A stretch of 64,000 nucleotides of DNA. Source: Piezodorus guildinii. Its lineage: Eukaryota; Arthropoda; Insecta; Hemiptera; Pentatomidae. The stretch's first letter is position 1; the number at the start of each line of letters is the position of its first letter. Of this stretch, positions 42,710 through 55,549 are shown in pieces. Position numbers and translations under genes: made by a program. Where the stretch lies: the NCBI GenBank assembly GCA_023052935.1, contig CM041292.1, positions 174,158,900 to 174,222,899 of the forward strand. Reading direction: 5' to 3'. The notes below the pieces were generated by a model that did no database searches, had not been told where the DNA came from, and saw nothing but the letters and a program-made list of their open reading frames with translations.

Positions 42710-43450
42710 CAGGATGCTTTCAATCCAATCCTCAGGCAATAGAGTCAACGGAAACACCTTCCAGTGGTCTCACTGGATCCTCTCTGCTACCCAAAGAGAA
42801 GTGACTCGGAGTTACTTTCCTTCCGTCCGTACACGAAGGCCTTGTAGTGTGGGTAGTTCTGCATGGACATCAGCTGAGGAAGGTCTCTTTCTTTGAGGAC
42901 GTAGACCTCTGTCTTCCTCAGCAGCTTTGTTCATAGTGCCTCCTAAGTGGTGAGAGCCAGGAGGATATGGTTAGGGGTCTCCGGAATCCCACAACTAGGG
43001 CATATGAGACTGATGTTTTTTTCCCATATTTAACGATCTTTACTCGGGAATCCCCATGTCCTGTGAGGAACCTTAAAACCCAGTTGTCTGAGATGTTCCA
43101 TTTACATTCCAATCTTGATCTCTTCACTCACCGATGCTTCCACTCTTGTGATGCCTTCTCCCGAAAAATTTCCTTCCATGGTTCTTCATTGATCCTCACT
43201 CCCAGGTGTTCCGGGATATCCGCCAGACCTTTTCTTTTCATTCTGTGCTTACATTGTCTTCTCGTAGAAGAAGGTCAGTGGGTATCCTCGTTGTTAAGAG
43301 TACCCTGCACCATTCCATGAGACACTGTTCTATGTTTTGATGTATAGCTAGTCGCTGAATCGTCGCGAACCTACTTTTCTGTAGATGCAATAGTTCCTGA
43401 CTCCAAGCGGAGGACGTATACCTCAGGATACGATCAGAATAGAATGATAA
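42710..43450 (-). pseudogene. R1-like non-LTR element, C-terminal RT fragment
   Basis: On the minus strand the 43453-43238 frame reads SSAWSQELLHLQKSRFATIQRL. Later frames give PTDLLLRE, the equivalent of PWKEIFREKASQEWKHR, and a GIPETPNHIL stretch. Broken frames and missing upstream RT mark it as dead. The clade is inferred from the style of this C-terminus. Confidence 0.65.
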
Positions 43451-43459
43451 CATTATAAA

Positions 43460-44690
43460 TAATAAGCATGAGTGTGTTTCAGATTTTCGTTTATTTATTA
43501 TTACTTGTTTATTCCTAACGGATTTTTTTTTCTGTTTCTCTTAGTATTTCTTTTATTTTTTGTTTTTTATTTATTTTTGAAAATATAGTATGAAACAAAA
43601 CATCTAAGCCAACGCCGTGCACAAGTTAATCTATGGCTCGTCTTAGATTGTAATAGTACAGATTTTTTTATTATTTATAACTTCTTAAATTTACTCTCAT
43701 AATCTGATACCTATTGCCTTACGCATGACAGATTATTATATGTATTCATTTTTAATCAATAACTAAAAAACATGAGATATAACGATGAAAAGTAGAGCGA
43801 CTTTTGCATCATATAAGTAAATTTATTTTTGTTCTCGTTATTTAGCCAAATATTATTATTTGTGATGATTTGGAATATAATGAGATTCAGGCTGAAATAT
43901 CAGTATAGGATTATTATTTGTACATATTTGCTATTTATCTGTTTGTTCAACAAACTGTTGTTGAGTACTTGTTTATTAGTTCGAGATTCTCCCTCCTACC
44001 CTGTCTAAGAATGTTTCAGTAGCTAATCCGCAATGCTTCAGTAATTCTGTCTTGGCATATTTTCTGCGCCTCGTTAACATCATGTTAGTTTTTATTTTAT
44101 TTTTTTTTCAAATTGATATTTTACGCCACCAGTGTTACATTTCACCAGTAGATGTACTACTTTTTGGCAGTTACACACGTATTACAGCAATATATACATA
44201 TATATATATATGAAAGTATCTTACCTCGTTTAATTTTTTAATGGATCATATTGCTACGCAACCATTTAAACATATAAATTAAATAAACTATTTAAACAGT
44301 TCCATATAAAGTATATTATAATAAAAAGTAGTGTAAATAAAGATTCGGAAATAATAAACATAAATCATTATACAAAAATAAATAATAATAACAAAAAATA
44401 TTTTCTACCATCACCACAATAGACTACAACAGATAATACAAACATTTAACTGTAAAATTGAAAATTAAATCGAATAGATTAAAATATTTGATAATTATTG
44501 TTTCTAGTAGCCATTACATTAGTATTAGTTTTTTTTCTTTCTATTCAGTTCACTTCAGGGAGCTTTAATATATTTTTTAAATTGAGTAGTTTAAACTTCC
44601 AAGACTGCCTGATTTGGTTTTATAAAAAAAAATATTTTATCCTGCATTATGAACCTTTGGCTTCATTTATAAGATTAAAATTTAAACTTA
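43460..44690. other. Stretch with no recognised feature
   Basis: AT-rich. The first two thirds of the ORF at 44498-44863 are chance; the last part belongs to the Jockey copy that follows. Confidence 0.4.
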
Positions 44691-44694
44691 GTCA

Positions 44695-45525
44695 AAATAA
44701 ACATGTCACATGTGTGTTATCAGCCAATATGATCCTACTATTGCCTCTTAAACTCTTCAATCCCACATCAGAGATCTTAAAGTATGGTGTCAAAATTGGA
44801 GAATCAAAATCGATTCCAACAAATCGTACCAAATTACCTTTACCCTTCTTCTTAAACCTATGAAATCCTGCCCTACAGTGTCCTTTAATAATATTCCGCT
44901 AGCCCCGGTTGAACAGATTCGCTATCTAGGACTCCTACTTGACAAACGACTAACTAGAAATCCGCACACAAGACTGAAACGACAAGAAACTGCCCACCGC
45001 TTACGCTTACTACAACACTTACTGGGCAAACGCTCTAACCTTCCACTGAACTACAAAAGGCTCATCTATATTACCATCATAAGGCCTATCTAGACGTACG
45101 GAGTTGAGCTTTGGGGCTCTACTAAACGCTTCATCAAATTCTTCCCGTATTCAATCCTTACAATCCAAAATCCTTCGAAAAATCCTCAATGCTCCTTACT
45201 TTGTCGTCAACAAACTCATCCATAAAGACGTTAATGTCCCATATACTGCTGATTTGGCCTGTACGGGGTATCATTCCTTCCATAACAAACTCCACTCCCA
45301 CATTAACCCATTAGTTTCAATCCTTGCCTCCTCTCTCATTTCTGACAATCCTCCGAGGCGGCTGAAAAGAACATGACCTACTAGTGTATATTACCTAGTG
45401 GAGTGTTGCCAATGGGCATATTCTCTTCACGTCTTTTCATGTATAGTATCTATATTATTAACCAATTTACTTGATGTATTTACTAATACAGTTGTAAATT
45501 ACAATAAATTAATAAAATAAAAAGT
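44695..45525 (+). mobile_element. 5'-truncated Jockey copy (subfamily II)
   Basis: It starts within the RT just after the catalytic DD (THVCVLSAN-like), then continues through SCPTVSFNNIPLAPVEQIRY, LGLLLDKRLTRNPHTRLKR and NSSRIQSLQSKILRKILNA. It ends with PPRRLKR, a 3' UTR containing GTTGCCAATGGGCATATTCT, and TACAATAAATTAATAAAAT. Stops break it. It is close to 29394-30255. Confidence 0.87.
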
Positions 45526-45529
45526 TATA

Positions 45530-47215
45530 GAATTGATCAAAATATTTAATAATTTGTATGTATTATTCATTAAATAAGTAATTATAATTAATATTTTATT
45601 ATTATTTTATTCTTATTAACTATTACTTTGAACATCAAAACTATCTGCGAGATACGACCTAAGACGATTAAAAACTTAAGAAATAAGTTCAAAGTATTCT
45701 GATCTATATCATTCCTAATTTATCTCCTTAAGCGACTGGGTTTTTTCACTATCGACGGGAAAGCAATCCTCAACCAAATCGATATACCATCCAAAAAAGG
45801 AAGGGACAGAAAGAATTGAATTCACTGATGATCTAAAGAAGCACAAAGGGGCAATTCTTTTTTTTTTTTTTTTTTTTCAAGTGCTAACAGTAGGACATAT
45901 TAGTTCTCCTTTGAAATAAAGAAGAAAGAAGAAAGTATTCTTACAATGTCATTAAAGTTTAAGATTAGTATCCTCTGTAATAATAGCTTTATTATAATAA
46001 ATTCTATATTTATAGTAACTTTTGTATGACAAGAAATTACAACAAAATCAGAATGCCAACTCACCACAAAGCTGTTTAGCTTTTAGGTAGGTATATGCAA
46101 CATATAATAAAATAATTAACTTAAATTTCATCACCTTCCTTCGTATCTTCATCGTCATTTATATCTGGATCCGACTCCACGATGTAACACGCAGAAAAAA
46201 AAACAATTATCAGACTCGTCGCTTGCAATAACAAAATACATTGGAATAAAATGACAAGTTATTGTCATCCCTGAATATTAATATTTAAATTGATTATTTT
46301 TATTTAAAATCACTCCAGGCACTTCAATTATAGATTACCAAAGAAAATAATCTACCTACCTTTATTGCAATAATTGTAGGAATAGAGTGGGAATAAAAAT
46401 AATTGATGAAAATCCTTATAAAAATTAGTAGGATGTAGCCTTTAACATGCTGTCAACTATAGCTATAGAGGTATTGATTTTGAAATCTTCCCTGTGGTTA
46501 GTTTCCTAAACAATCCTATCATAGATTACTTAGAGGACCCTTTAAGCATTAGTCTCATGGATATCATTAAATAAAATTCAGACTTATTTACTTATTTCTT
46601 AAGTTAAAGTTTGAGGTGTCAATAGCTGTCTGGTTTACCTTATCATATGAAGTTTTCAAACTGGAGTAATATGTATATTTCTTAAAAATAATAATCCAAA
46701 ATTGTTTTTGTAACCTCTCTATCAAGGTTACTGCTTATTTGGTTTCCGAAAACAATATAGGAACACCATATTTGATATGAGGTTGTATAAAAGAATTAAA
46801 TAGAAACAATAGTGTACATGAATCGATTAAAACAACACATGTTCTTCTAATAAACCCAATTTCCAGATTTATTTACATTAAAACTCTTTTCAAGAAGTAA
46901 ATTAAATGATTGTTTCTCAATGTGCTAAGCAGATTTTCTTTATACATGAAATCGTTAAAAACATGATATGATGCACCAGATTGATATGACATTCTAAAAT
47001 AATGTTGATCATGCTTAACGAGAAGTCAACCGATTGGATCAGGCATGTCTGAATGTGGCCGTCGCCAACTTCTTCGGCTGGAAACACCTCAGCATTTTCT
47101 ACTCCTGGTTATAAACTTTATTATAGTAATATGTCGACCAGTTTTACTGTCAGACACGATTTACCAATAGGTGGGTCCATTTTCAGATGTAAGAAAGGAT
47201 AAGGAACATAAATGA
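45530..47215. other. Stretch with no recognised feature
   Basis: No convincing gene or repeat match. A T run lies at 45858-45878. Confidence 0.4.
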
Positions 47216-47218
47216 ATG

Positions 47219-47830
47219 ATTTAAATCTGGGGCGCGCAACACCCGACTTTCACTTAATTCCGTTGTTAAAACCAATTTAAGAACTTTTAAAAAAAGTTAG
47301 AATTGAAAAGAGACTTAAGAATCACATATATTTTCGTCGGAAACGCGTGTTTCAGATTAAATAATCTAAATAATAACTTAACAATAGTTTTTTTTTTTTT
47401 TACAAAAGACCGTCAAGATTTGACACCGAATCATATATGGTCAAATTAGAAATTATTATCTACAATAATTACTTAAAAGAATGACTTTTCGTCTCTCTGC
47501 ATCACGTTTTACAGCTTTTATATATAGTTAACTTTTTTTCTACAATACTAGCTGTCTAATGTATATTATCCATCTATATTACAATTCTTATGTAAAAAAA
47601 AAAAAAAAAAAATGATCCCTGTACTATAATTAATATTTTCGAATCTGTACAATTAAAGTTACTTGAGCAACAAAAAATTTAAAATATCGGCATTTAAGCT
47701 CTGCGTGTCTCTAATGGTCCGGTGATTTTGTTCAAAAAGTTCCTTTGACGTCTCAGGCATATACATTTCTAAAATTATATTTTTAGATCTAGTCTTACCA
47801 CATACACACATATACCATTTAGCAAGACTT
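47219..47830 (+). mobile_element. 0.9-kb dispersed repeat (family T), degenerate 3' half
   Basis: The 5' end AAATCTGGGGCGCGCAACAC and CGACTTTCACTTAATTCCG is good. The middle has ATATCGGCATTTAAGCTCTG, and the rest decays before the terminal hairpin. Confidence 0.65.
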
Positions 47831-47849
47831 TATTTACACTCATTGTATT

Positions 47850-48890
47850 ACTTGTGAAAAGTAATGTTCTTGTTTGTCGTTACCAAAGGTTTGTGAAACT
47901 GAAGTGTACATTACCAACTTTTCAGCAAATTCGATTAAAAGAAAGTGCCCCCATGAATTTTACAAATTTTTAAAATATTATCAAATAAATCATTACCGAT
48001 TTCGATTAAACTTGTTATCCAATTGTGTTTATAATTTAATGCTATTTGATAACAGTTAGGTATAATCCTCATTAAAAATTTATGACAAATTATAAGTGTT
48101 TTATCTAAACAACGATGAACACATTATTTTTAAGTGAAGAAGTTAAAATATTATATTTTAATTTTAAAATACTACAAATTTTCCGCGGAGCACAACAATC
48201 CCAAAATCTAAAAAAAGTAGGCCCAAATCACCATCAAATATAGACACTACAAAATTAATAAGTCCAGATCTGCGATGAGGGGCTACCTAACATTCTCCCC
48301 CTAGAACTCTTAAAGTTCAACAAAAGCGAGAAATTGAACTTCCAGGAACTGTATTGAAATTACGTTCCCAAGCTAAGCGCTTAATGTAATCAGTTCTTAA
48401 GCTACTACAGTTGAATAAATAATTGCTTAGTCTATAAAATCAGATGCATAATATAATTATTTCTGTATAGGGAAGTGGTTAAAGAAGTTAATTCATTTCT
48501 CCCCTTACGTCAATGAATTAATCGAACACTGCAACCTTAAATGAAAATTCGATGATAATGTTGCATGACTGATCAACAATTTAGCTTGAATATTATTATA
48601 TTAATCGAAATACATTCCCCATCGCTTGGTGCTTAATTAAGTGTAGACAGCCCTGATAAGCGATAATGTCAACAAATTATTTTTCTAAATAAATAATAAA
48701 AAAAGTATCTATAACGGTTTTAATATTACTAATTTATATGACTTAAAATAACAGTAATAATACCGTCGGATCTAAGTCTTTAGTTTTATAATTTCATAGA
48801 AAGTAGTAGTTTTCAGAGCAATCATATACACAAAAGTTTGTAAATCGTGAATTTTGTAAGTGTGCATGAAGTATTATAAGTTAATGAAAA
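47850..48890. other. Stretch with no gene
   Basis: No ORF with recognisable motif and no repeat partner identified. Confidence 0.4.
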
Positions 48891-48895
48891 ATATT

Positions 48896-49045
48896 TTTTT
48901 TTTTTATTATTTATTGAGAAATATTAAAATTTGTTACATAATGAACAGTAGTAATATTGATGTAGTACACATTCATACAATATAAACAGAAAATAATGAT
49001 TAAGTCAAATTACATAAAATCGGAAATAAATAAAATGAAATATAT
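48896..49045 (-). mobile_element. 3' UTR tail of Jockey subfamily I
   Basis: The reverse complement matches 7085-7220, including CATTATGTAACAAATT and CCGATTTTATGTAATTTGAC, and ends in the T-rich (poly-A) run at 48896. It is an extremely 5'-truncated insertion. Confidence 0.8.
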
Positions 49046-49204
49046 TTTTAAAAAATTAACGAACTTGAATAATTGTAGATATTAATTTCTACTTCATAAT
49101 AACGTTGGTGGAACATTTGAAACATAATCTATCACCTTGTATCTTTTGATTGCACATATATGGAGAAGACACAGTCGTCTTTAAGAAGTTGAAGTTAAAG
49201 TTAA

Positions 49205-49600
49205 AAAAAAAAAATGTTTTCCTAAAACTTCAGCTTTCCAACGCTGCATTAAACTTCTATATTACAGTTATTTGCTAGAAAAAAAGAGATAACATATTTT
49301 ATATTTTTTAACTTTGGTGATGTTCTTTAATTTTATATATTTACCCATTCTTTCCCATCTCAAGCAATCTTGAAGGAATACTTACTTTAAATGACCAAAA
49401 CTTGAGGTGCTTCAGTGGAATGCATCTTGGCTTTAAGTCCTTACGAAAAATATACGTTAAAATAAAGCTCCTTCATCTTACATCAACGATGCAAGTTTAA
49501 TAAAAATCTTTAAATCCACTATTATGAATATCGCAACAAAGTTTAAAATGCCTTATATAAAGTGGTTCTTCTCGTTAATCGGTTTTAGTGAAAAGTTGAC
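49205..49600 (+). repeat. Possible decayed family T repeat
   Basis: TTCAGCTTTCCAACGCTGCATT and TATAAAGTGGTTCTTCTCG resemble internal blocks of family T in the right order. Ends are not recognisable. Confidence 0.35.
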
Positions 49601-49794
49601 TATGATATCCCACACGTCAACGACTGTTAAGTCATGGAGAAAACTCTTTAGAATGTCGCATAATCATATTTTAAAAATGTAACTGCACTTGACCGGCTTA
49701 TTTTGATTGATTTGAATAAGAAAATATGCATTAAAGTATACATTAAAATATTAATATTATAACATTTAATTACGCCAATTAGAGATATCCAAGT

Positions 49795-50095
49795 AGTACT
49801 TTACTTTTAGATAATATTTCTTTCATTTATCGTTACTTTATGCTAATGGGGCTTATTAGAGGATGTTAAAGTGTGAGTTCTAAATTTTTCCAATGTAGGT
49901 TTAATTAGATTAGGGAACCATAACAAGTACCTGACGTCGCACAGGATCGAAATTTCTATTTTTAGTCATCACCGAGAATATTCACCCCCTTTAAAAAATC
50001 CTAAAACAATCTGCCGGGTTTGAACCAATGACCTCAAATATAGAAGGCTGTTTTGCTAGCCAATACACCACAAGTGGCCCCTGTCTATAATTTAC
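49795..50095 (-). mobile_element. tRNA-derived SINE (family 2)
   Basis: The minus strand starts GGCCACTTGTGGTGTATTGG, has B box TTGGTTCAAACCC, and the body block GTGCGACGTCAGGTACTTGT. The 3' part runs to about 49795 with ACGATAAATGAAAG. Confidence 0.72.
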
Positions 50096-50099
50096 ATGT

Positions 50100-50850
50100 T
50101 TTAGTTATTTTGTATTATAGTTTTTTTTTTCAGTCCTTGCTCCTTGCTCGAGTACCCTCCTAGAAATCCATGGCACAAGAAGAATGGGCCTAACCTGAGG
50201 TTGATGGAAGTCACAGAAGATGCCTCCAGGACTTAACTCAGTGTTAAGGACTCGAGAAATGCAGCACAAGATGGAACCAAGCCCTGATAGCTACTGGAGG
50301 TAGATTTGTTACTCGGTGACGATAGGATGATAAATCTGCCTCCGCGTTTGTTTTTTTTACTTAAATTTGGGGGATCGATTTGGTGCCATATAAAAATAAT
50401 TCACTTAATTTGTAGATTTTTAATTCAAACGGTTTTCGAGATTTAAAAAACTTGTTTTTTTCGATTTTATTATTTTTTAATAGTAAAATTTGAAATTAAT
50501 GAATGATGATTTTTTCTCTGATTCTTAATACTCAAAGACATGGATAAATGATATGATCCTGATTCTATAACGAAAAGCCAATTTGTAGCAGAAGGAAGAA
50601 AACCAAAATATGTATTGTTTTTAACCTTTTGAAAACCGTCAATCACCGATTTTTTCTTCAGAAGATGCCTTTTATACTCCTCTATACATAGGATTTTTTG
50701 GATTTTTTGAAGTGGTGAAATAATGTGGATTTAATTTAAATCTTGCATTTTACTTATACTTCTTATTATTATTGAAAAATGTGTAAACAATTATTTCTCA
50801 CAAAAAATTCAGAATTACATTAATTACAAAACATTTTCAATAATTTTATT
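50100..50850. other. Non-coding stretch with GC-richer block at 50120-50345
   Basis: The block (CTCGAGTACCCTCCTAGAAA, GATGCCTCCAGGACTTAACT) is less AT-rich and may be an anonymous repeat. No ORF or tRNA boxes were seen. Confidence 0.4.
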
Positions 50851-50852
50851 AA

Positions 50853-51490
50853 AAATCTGGTGCGGGCAACACACGACTTTCACTTACCTCCATTTTTAAA
50901 ATCAATGAAAGAATTTTCAAATACAGTTAGAGATAAAAATACGTGAAATTATTAAGGAATTAATCAAATTGAATTTCTATAGAAACATGTGTTTTATTAA
51001 AAAATCAATTATATTATTATCTTAAATAATCATTAACTTTTATCTTCTTTTCATCACTCTCCAATAACTTTTAAAAGCTTGTGTATGAGATATTTTTTCT
51101 AAAATCTTTAGCTTTCCAACGGTATATCATACATGTATATTACTGCTCTTATGTTCAAAAACGAAAAATTGCATTAAAAAAATATTTTTTCTGTTTTCTC
51201 CTTTAGTTGGGTATCGAATTTATTCAATTTATATATTTACCAGTTTTTCATCAGCGTTAACAAGATAATCTAGTTATTATTATTGAATCTACAAAATCAA
51301 AGGTACTTTAGGGGAGAAAAATTTAAAATATCGGCATTTAAGCCCTGTCAGACCATTTTTATCTAAATAAAACCTACATGATATTAAAGCCCATTAAATT
51401 TTACATCGATATAGCGATTAAACTCGTTAAAATCGTCGGAACCGTTATTGAGAAAATCGAAAAAAGGTGCAAAATGCATGGTATGTTTTT
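50853..51490 (+). mobile_element. 0.9-kb dispersed repeat (family T), 3' truncated
   Basis: It has the best-preserved 5' end, AATCTGGTGCGGGCAACACA then CGACTTTCACTTACC, and follows the full-length copies through GGCATTTAAGCCCTGTCAGA and GCCCATTAAATTTTACATCG. It stops near GCAAAATGCATGGTATG. Confidence 0.75.
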
Positions 51491-51494
51491 CAAA

Positions 51495-52255
51495 ACGCGC
51501 GCCAGGCTAGAGCTCTATAACGCCGTCTATTTAGCCGCAATCAATCATTTATTTACCATCCTAACCCGGCCATACCTTTATCTATAACTTACCTAATATC
51601 TACCAATTCTTTCTTTAAACATTACTTGAGAAAATACTCTTTTTCATTCAAAACCGTACGATATTTATCTCTGGATCACAGATTATTTGTTACATATCTC
51701 AAACAGATTACGCTTGTTTTCTTTAAAGACAGCTCATCCATGTTACTTTTGTGGGATTAAGACAACAGTTCTTTGCAGCTTCTGATATTGATTATAGCTT
51801 GCATAACTCTAAACATCTATTGAAACAAAATATTATAATTACTATTCACATGAGAAAGTTTATTATCATGAAATATCTACTTGTTGCTCATAATAATTAT
51901 AAACGGGACCATTTAATTTCAAAACATCATTAAATCAAGGATGCCGAGGGAAAAGCATTCAATAAGGGAGGAGAAAATAAGTGGAATGGAGAAAGGTGGA
52001 AGGAGAAATAAACTAATTGGGAGCAGACCTGCACGTGGTAATCATCAGCCAGTCTGAATTATTCTGAAGAAGGTAAATTGGAATCACGGGACGTGGGATG
52101 TGCACAAAGGTGGAATAAAGGTTGAATAGCAACGGCTTGCTCTTTATCAAAGCACCACCTCGAATCAAGCCACCAGCCAGTTTTCAATAGTGCTAATTGT
52201 TACATCCTCATAACTTTTAATTATTAATAAATTGCACTGACATTTATATTAATAA
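51495..52255. other. Stretch with no recognised gene
   Basis: No convincing coding sequence. 51950-52190 is less AT-rich, with no partner in the window. Confidence 0.4.
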
Positions 52256-52261
52256 CTAAAA

Positions 52262-52286
52262 TATTTATTTATATATACATATAATA

Positions 52287-52356
<70 letters not shown>
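52262..52356. repeat. (TA)n microsatellite
   Basis: A TA run of about 80 bp with a few interruptions at its left end. Confidence 0.9.
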
Positions 52357-52358
<2 letters not shown>

Positions 52359-52389
52359 ACATTAAACTGTCTATAAACCTTACTCGTAA

Positions 52390-52800
52390 GCATGTTTCTT
52401 TTCCTTACAATCCAAAATCCTTCGCAAAATCCTAAATGCTCCTTATTTCGTTACGAACAAAATCATCAATAATGACCTAAATATCCCATTTGTGGCGGAA
52501 CTATCCCGTAACAGATTTGCCTATTTTAATTCCAAATTACCGACCCACACGAATCCCCTTGTACGCAACTTATCATTCCCATCTATTCCTGAAAAACCTC
52601 AGAGGCGATTGAAAATACGATTGTCTCCAGACCTACTAAACTAAATTGGCACTACCACTACCACAACCACTTACCACTAACTACCACTTAGTAGTTTTTC
52701 ACAAAACTTTATCACGCCTACAAGTGTAAATTAGCCCATTTACTTGTTTTATATATTATAAGTACAGTTGTAAATATCAATAAAATGTTTCCCTTAAAAT
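52390..52800 (+). mobile_element. Jockey 3' fragment (subfamily II)
   Basis: LQSKILRKILNAPYFVTNKI is readable at the start, then a DLNIPFVAELSR-type stretch and a degenerate C-terminus RRLKIRLSPDLL. The tail is CAGTTGTAAATATCAATAAA. Confidence 0.82.
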
Positions 52801-52979
52801 ATTTTTTTTTTTTTTTGCATTTTTCTTTGCAATATTCAAGCTTTTGGATTTTTGGGTAGGGTTTGATATAAAAGATTGATTTTCAAATTTTGATTTAGAA
52901 ATTTTACGGTCCTACCAACATTACTCTCTGATGTCAAGTAAATTAAAGCAGGTGTACCACAGTACAGTACAATCGTACT

Positions 52980-53100
52980 TGTTGGTTTATCCATTTAACG
53001 TTACTTTTATGTCAATGTGGCTACTCGGACGATACTACAGTGGAAGTTCTTAATTTTATCTTTCTAGGTTTAATTAGGAAATAGATTTTTAATGAGTACC
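52980..53100 (-). mobile_element. SINE family 2, 3' fragment
   Basis: TTTAACGTTACTTTTATGTC, GGACGATACTACAGTGG and CTAGGTTTAATTAGGAAAT match the 3' half of 54793-55037. Confidence 0.6.
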
Positions 53101-53466
53101 GGAAATTGCACAGACTTAGAGCTACCATTTTGCGTTCCCTTCGAAGAAAGATATAACCAAGGATTTTTTACTCTTTTTGAAACATTGTTGGGCCTTTTGC
53201 AGACTTCAAATCCACGACATTGGGCAAAGAATCCTGCTATGCCAGAAACTACATCGTCCTCACAATCGCACGTAATTGGTAATTTTAGCTCAAAATGCGG
53301 TATTACAAGATTCTGATGAAATCCTTTATAACCATCCTTCTTTCCGCTAAACTATCTCGACTATATTGCTGATAGGTCACAAGATGTAAGTAAAAGAGAA
53401 TAAGATGGACAGTATTAACTTAATAAATTATATATAACTATTTATATAATTAGCAAAAATAAAACC

Positions 53467-53500
53467 CCTGAAGACGGAGGAAAGCCCCGAAACGTCAGCG
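53467..53500 (+). ncRNA. Decayed hammerhead-like motif
   Basis: CTGAAGA stands where CTGATGA is required. GGAGGAAAGCCCC gives a partial stem II, and GAAACGTC is intact. The A for T change in the core makes activity unlikely. It resembles the Penelope-type motif at 3279-3317. Confidence 0.45.
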
Positions 53501-53551
53501 AAAGAAAAAGGTTAGTATACAAGTTTGGAAATAATTATTTTTTTTTAAGTT

Positions 53552-53555
<4 letters not shown>

Positions 53556-53583
<28 letters not shown>
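53556..53583. repeat. (AT)n microsatellite
   Basis: About 14 AT units. Confidence 0.85.
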
Positions 53584-53587
<4 letters not shown>

Positions 53588-53589
53588 AC

Positions 53590-54785
53590 TATTTTTAATT
53601 TTATACTATTTGTATTTATTTTTTTGCAATTTAGAAAAGAAAAAGAACTTTATAGATCATGCGATATTCTATCCAGATTCGAACTTATCCTTAACCTAGG
53701 AACTGATTCTGTATAAAATTTCTGCAGCATTAATCTGATGGTCAGTTGCCAACCAAGGGTTCCAAAATTAATTAATTAAATTTAAAAAAATTTTCAAGCT
53801 GTATCTTGTTATGGAAATTGATTTGCATATAGCGAATATTAATATTTGGCATATGGTGTAAGGTCAATATATACACAACTCAGAGGTGACAGCCACTATA
53901 CAAATACAGCTACTTAGGTTGGCCTTCAAATATTTTCCTCTTTCAGAAATACAGACATAACGTATCGCAATAAGTTAACATGAGTAGTTGGCTTCTGTTT
54001 GCGTATATGATTAAAAACTAAGATTTAATCTATTATTTTATTTTTATATATTTATCCATTCTCTATTCTAATACAGTACTCTTTTAAATTGATCTATAAA
54101 ATATAGAAATAAGGCTTGACATATATAACTTTTTATTACGGCATTTATTATTCTATTACATAATAATAGGGATTTATTGATATTAGGTTATACTAATATC
54201 AATAAATATTCATAAAAGCAGAAAAATTTCAGGTTTTTGGAATCTTGTCCTTAAACGATAGGTTGGGACCTTTGGTATCCGATAGTGTAACGTACTCATG
54301 AAGAGTATTCTCTGTACTAGAACGAGATGGAAAAGTTTGGTACGTCATGTTAGCTTTTGTTGACAATTGATAATAAACAACCCCTGAATAGTACAATTGG
54401 TTCATTAGAAACACAGGAATTCGTCTACTGCTTTGAATTTAGTTTGTCCATTCTCACTAGCATATATTAAGATTCTAAGAGCTGTCAGTGTTAATAAAAT
54501 CATGTTTACTTGGTCAATAATGTTTACATATTCTAAAAAGGATTAGTTTAAATGCTTTCATGTATTAGTTTCAACCGAGATTCCTTATATTTAAGTAGTA
54601 TTTTGCTTTCACAAAATGGAAGAGAACAAAAAAAAAAATACCGTCATTTAATGATTTTTTTATTTTTTTTTCCAAAAAAGAAAATTCGCTTCACAGACAT
54701 AATTTGCATTATGTATGGCGATGATACTTAGGAGAAAGCACCATCCTTAAGTGGTTTGATAGGGTTCAGAACCGGAAATAGTGAC
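53590..54785. other. Stretch with no recognised feature
   Basis: AT-rich, with no convincing ORF or repeat partner. Confidence 0.4.
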
Positions 54786-54792
54786 TTGGAAG

Positions 54793-55037
54793 AATCGGGT
54801 TTATTCATTTAACGTCTCTTCATACTGCTGTGGCTAATCGGACGATACTACAGTGGGCGTCCTAAATTTTGCCTGTCTAGGTTTTAATGAGGAGTTTTAA
54901 GAATTAAATATTATATTAATAAAGAATTTTTACCCTCATTAAAAAATCCTAGGATTATCTGAGGGTTTGAACCCGTGAGTTTTGGCACAGAAGGCTGTTA
55001 TGATAGCCACCCTGCTACAGGCGATCCCTCTGGACAT
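54793..55037 (-). mobile_element. tRNA-derived SINE (family 2)
   Basis: On the minus strand the head GCCTGTAGCAGGGTGGCTAT, B box GGGTTCAAACCC and the AGGATTTTTTAATGAGGG block match the family. The 3' end carries CGTTAAATGAATAAA. Confidence 0.72.
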
Positions 55038-55039
55038 CC

Positions 55040-55420
55040 TTAAAACTGTTGATTATTACGAAATTCTAAAAATTATCTGAAAGACGGCAACATGTAATAG
55101 ACCAAAATGGGTCTTACATAATTGATTAAACATATTTACAAGAATGTGAAGTTTTTATTAAAATCGTCAGTAAAAAACGCTACGAACTTATTTTGCCATC
55201 CACTATTGTCTTATTTTAATTAAGTTTTTCAATTATTTATTTTATTATTATTTTTTTTTTTTTTTGGACATTTCTCCTCTCCAGTTTCATCTGTAAAATA
55301 TTTGAGAATAGGCGTTTTCCTCTCATACGTCAATTACTTTTCTCTCCTCCTCTTCTCCCCTCCTTTACAAAGATGTTCATTATATTTATTTTTTTTATTG
55401 ATTTTCTGAGTCAATTTTTA
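55040..55420. other. Stretch with no gene
   Basis: T-rich runs and no ORF with recognisable motif. Confidence 0.4.
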
Positions 55421-55424
55421 AAAC

Positions 55425-55545
55425 AGGAGTGCTACCATTGGGTAGTTCTTCTTTAAGTGTGTTTCATGCCATTTATCTTTTATCATATTTACATGTTGTA
55501 ATATGAAATAAAGTTGTAAATTTCAATAAATGATGTTAAATATTT
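55425..55545 (+). mobile_element. 3' UTR tail of Jockey subfamily II
   Basis: GTGCTACCATTGGGTAGTTC and TAAAGTTGTAAATTTCAATA are the family 3' UTR landmarks. No coding part remains. Confidence 0.78.
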
Positions 55546-55549
55546 TTAT

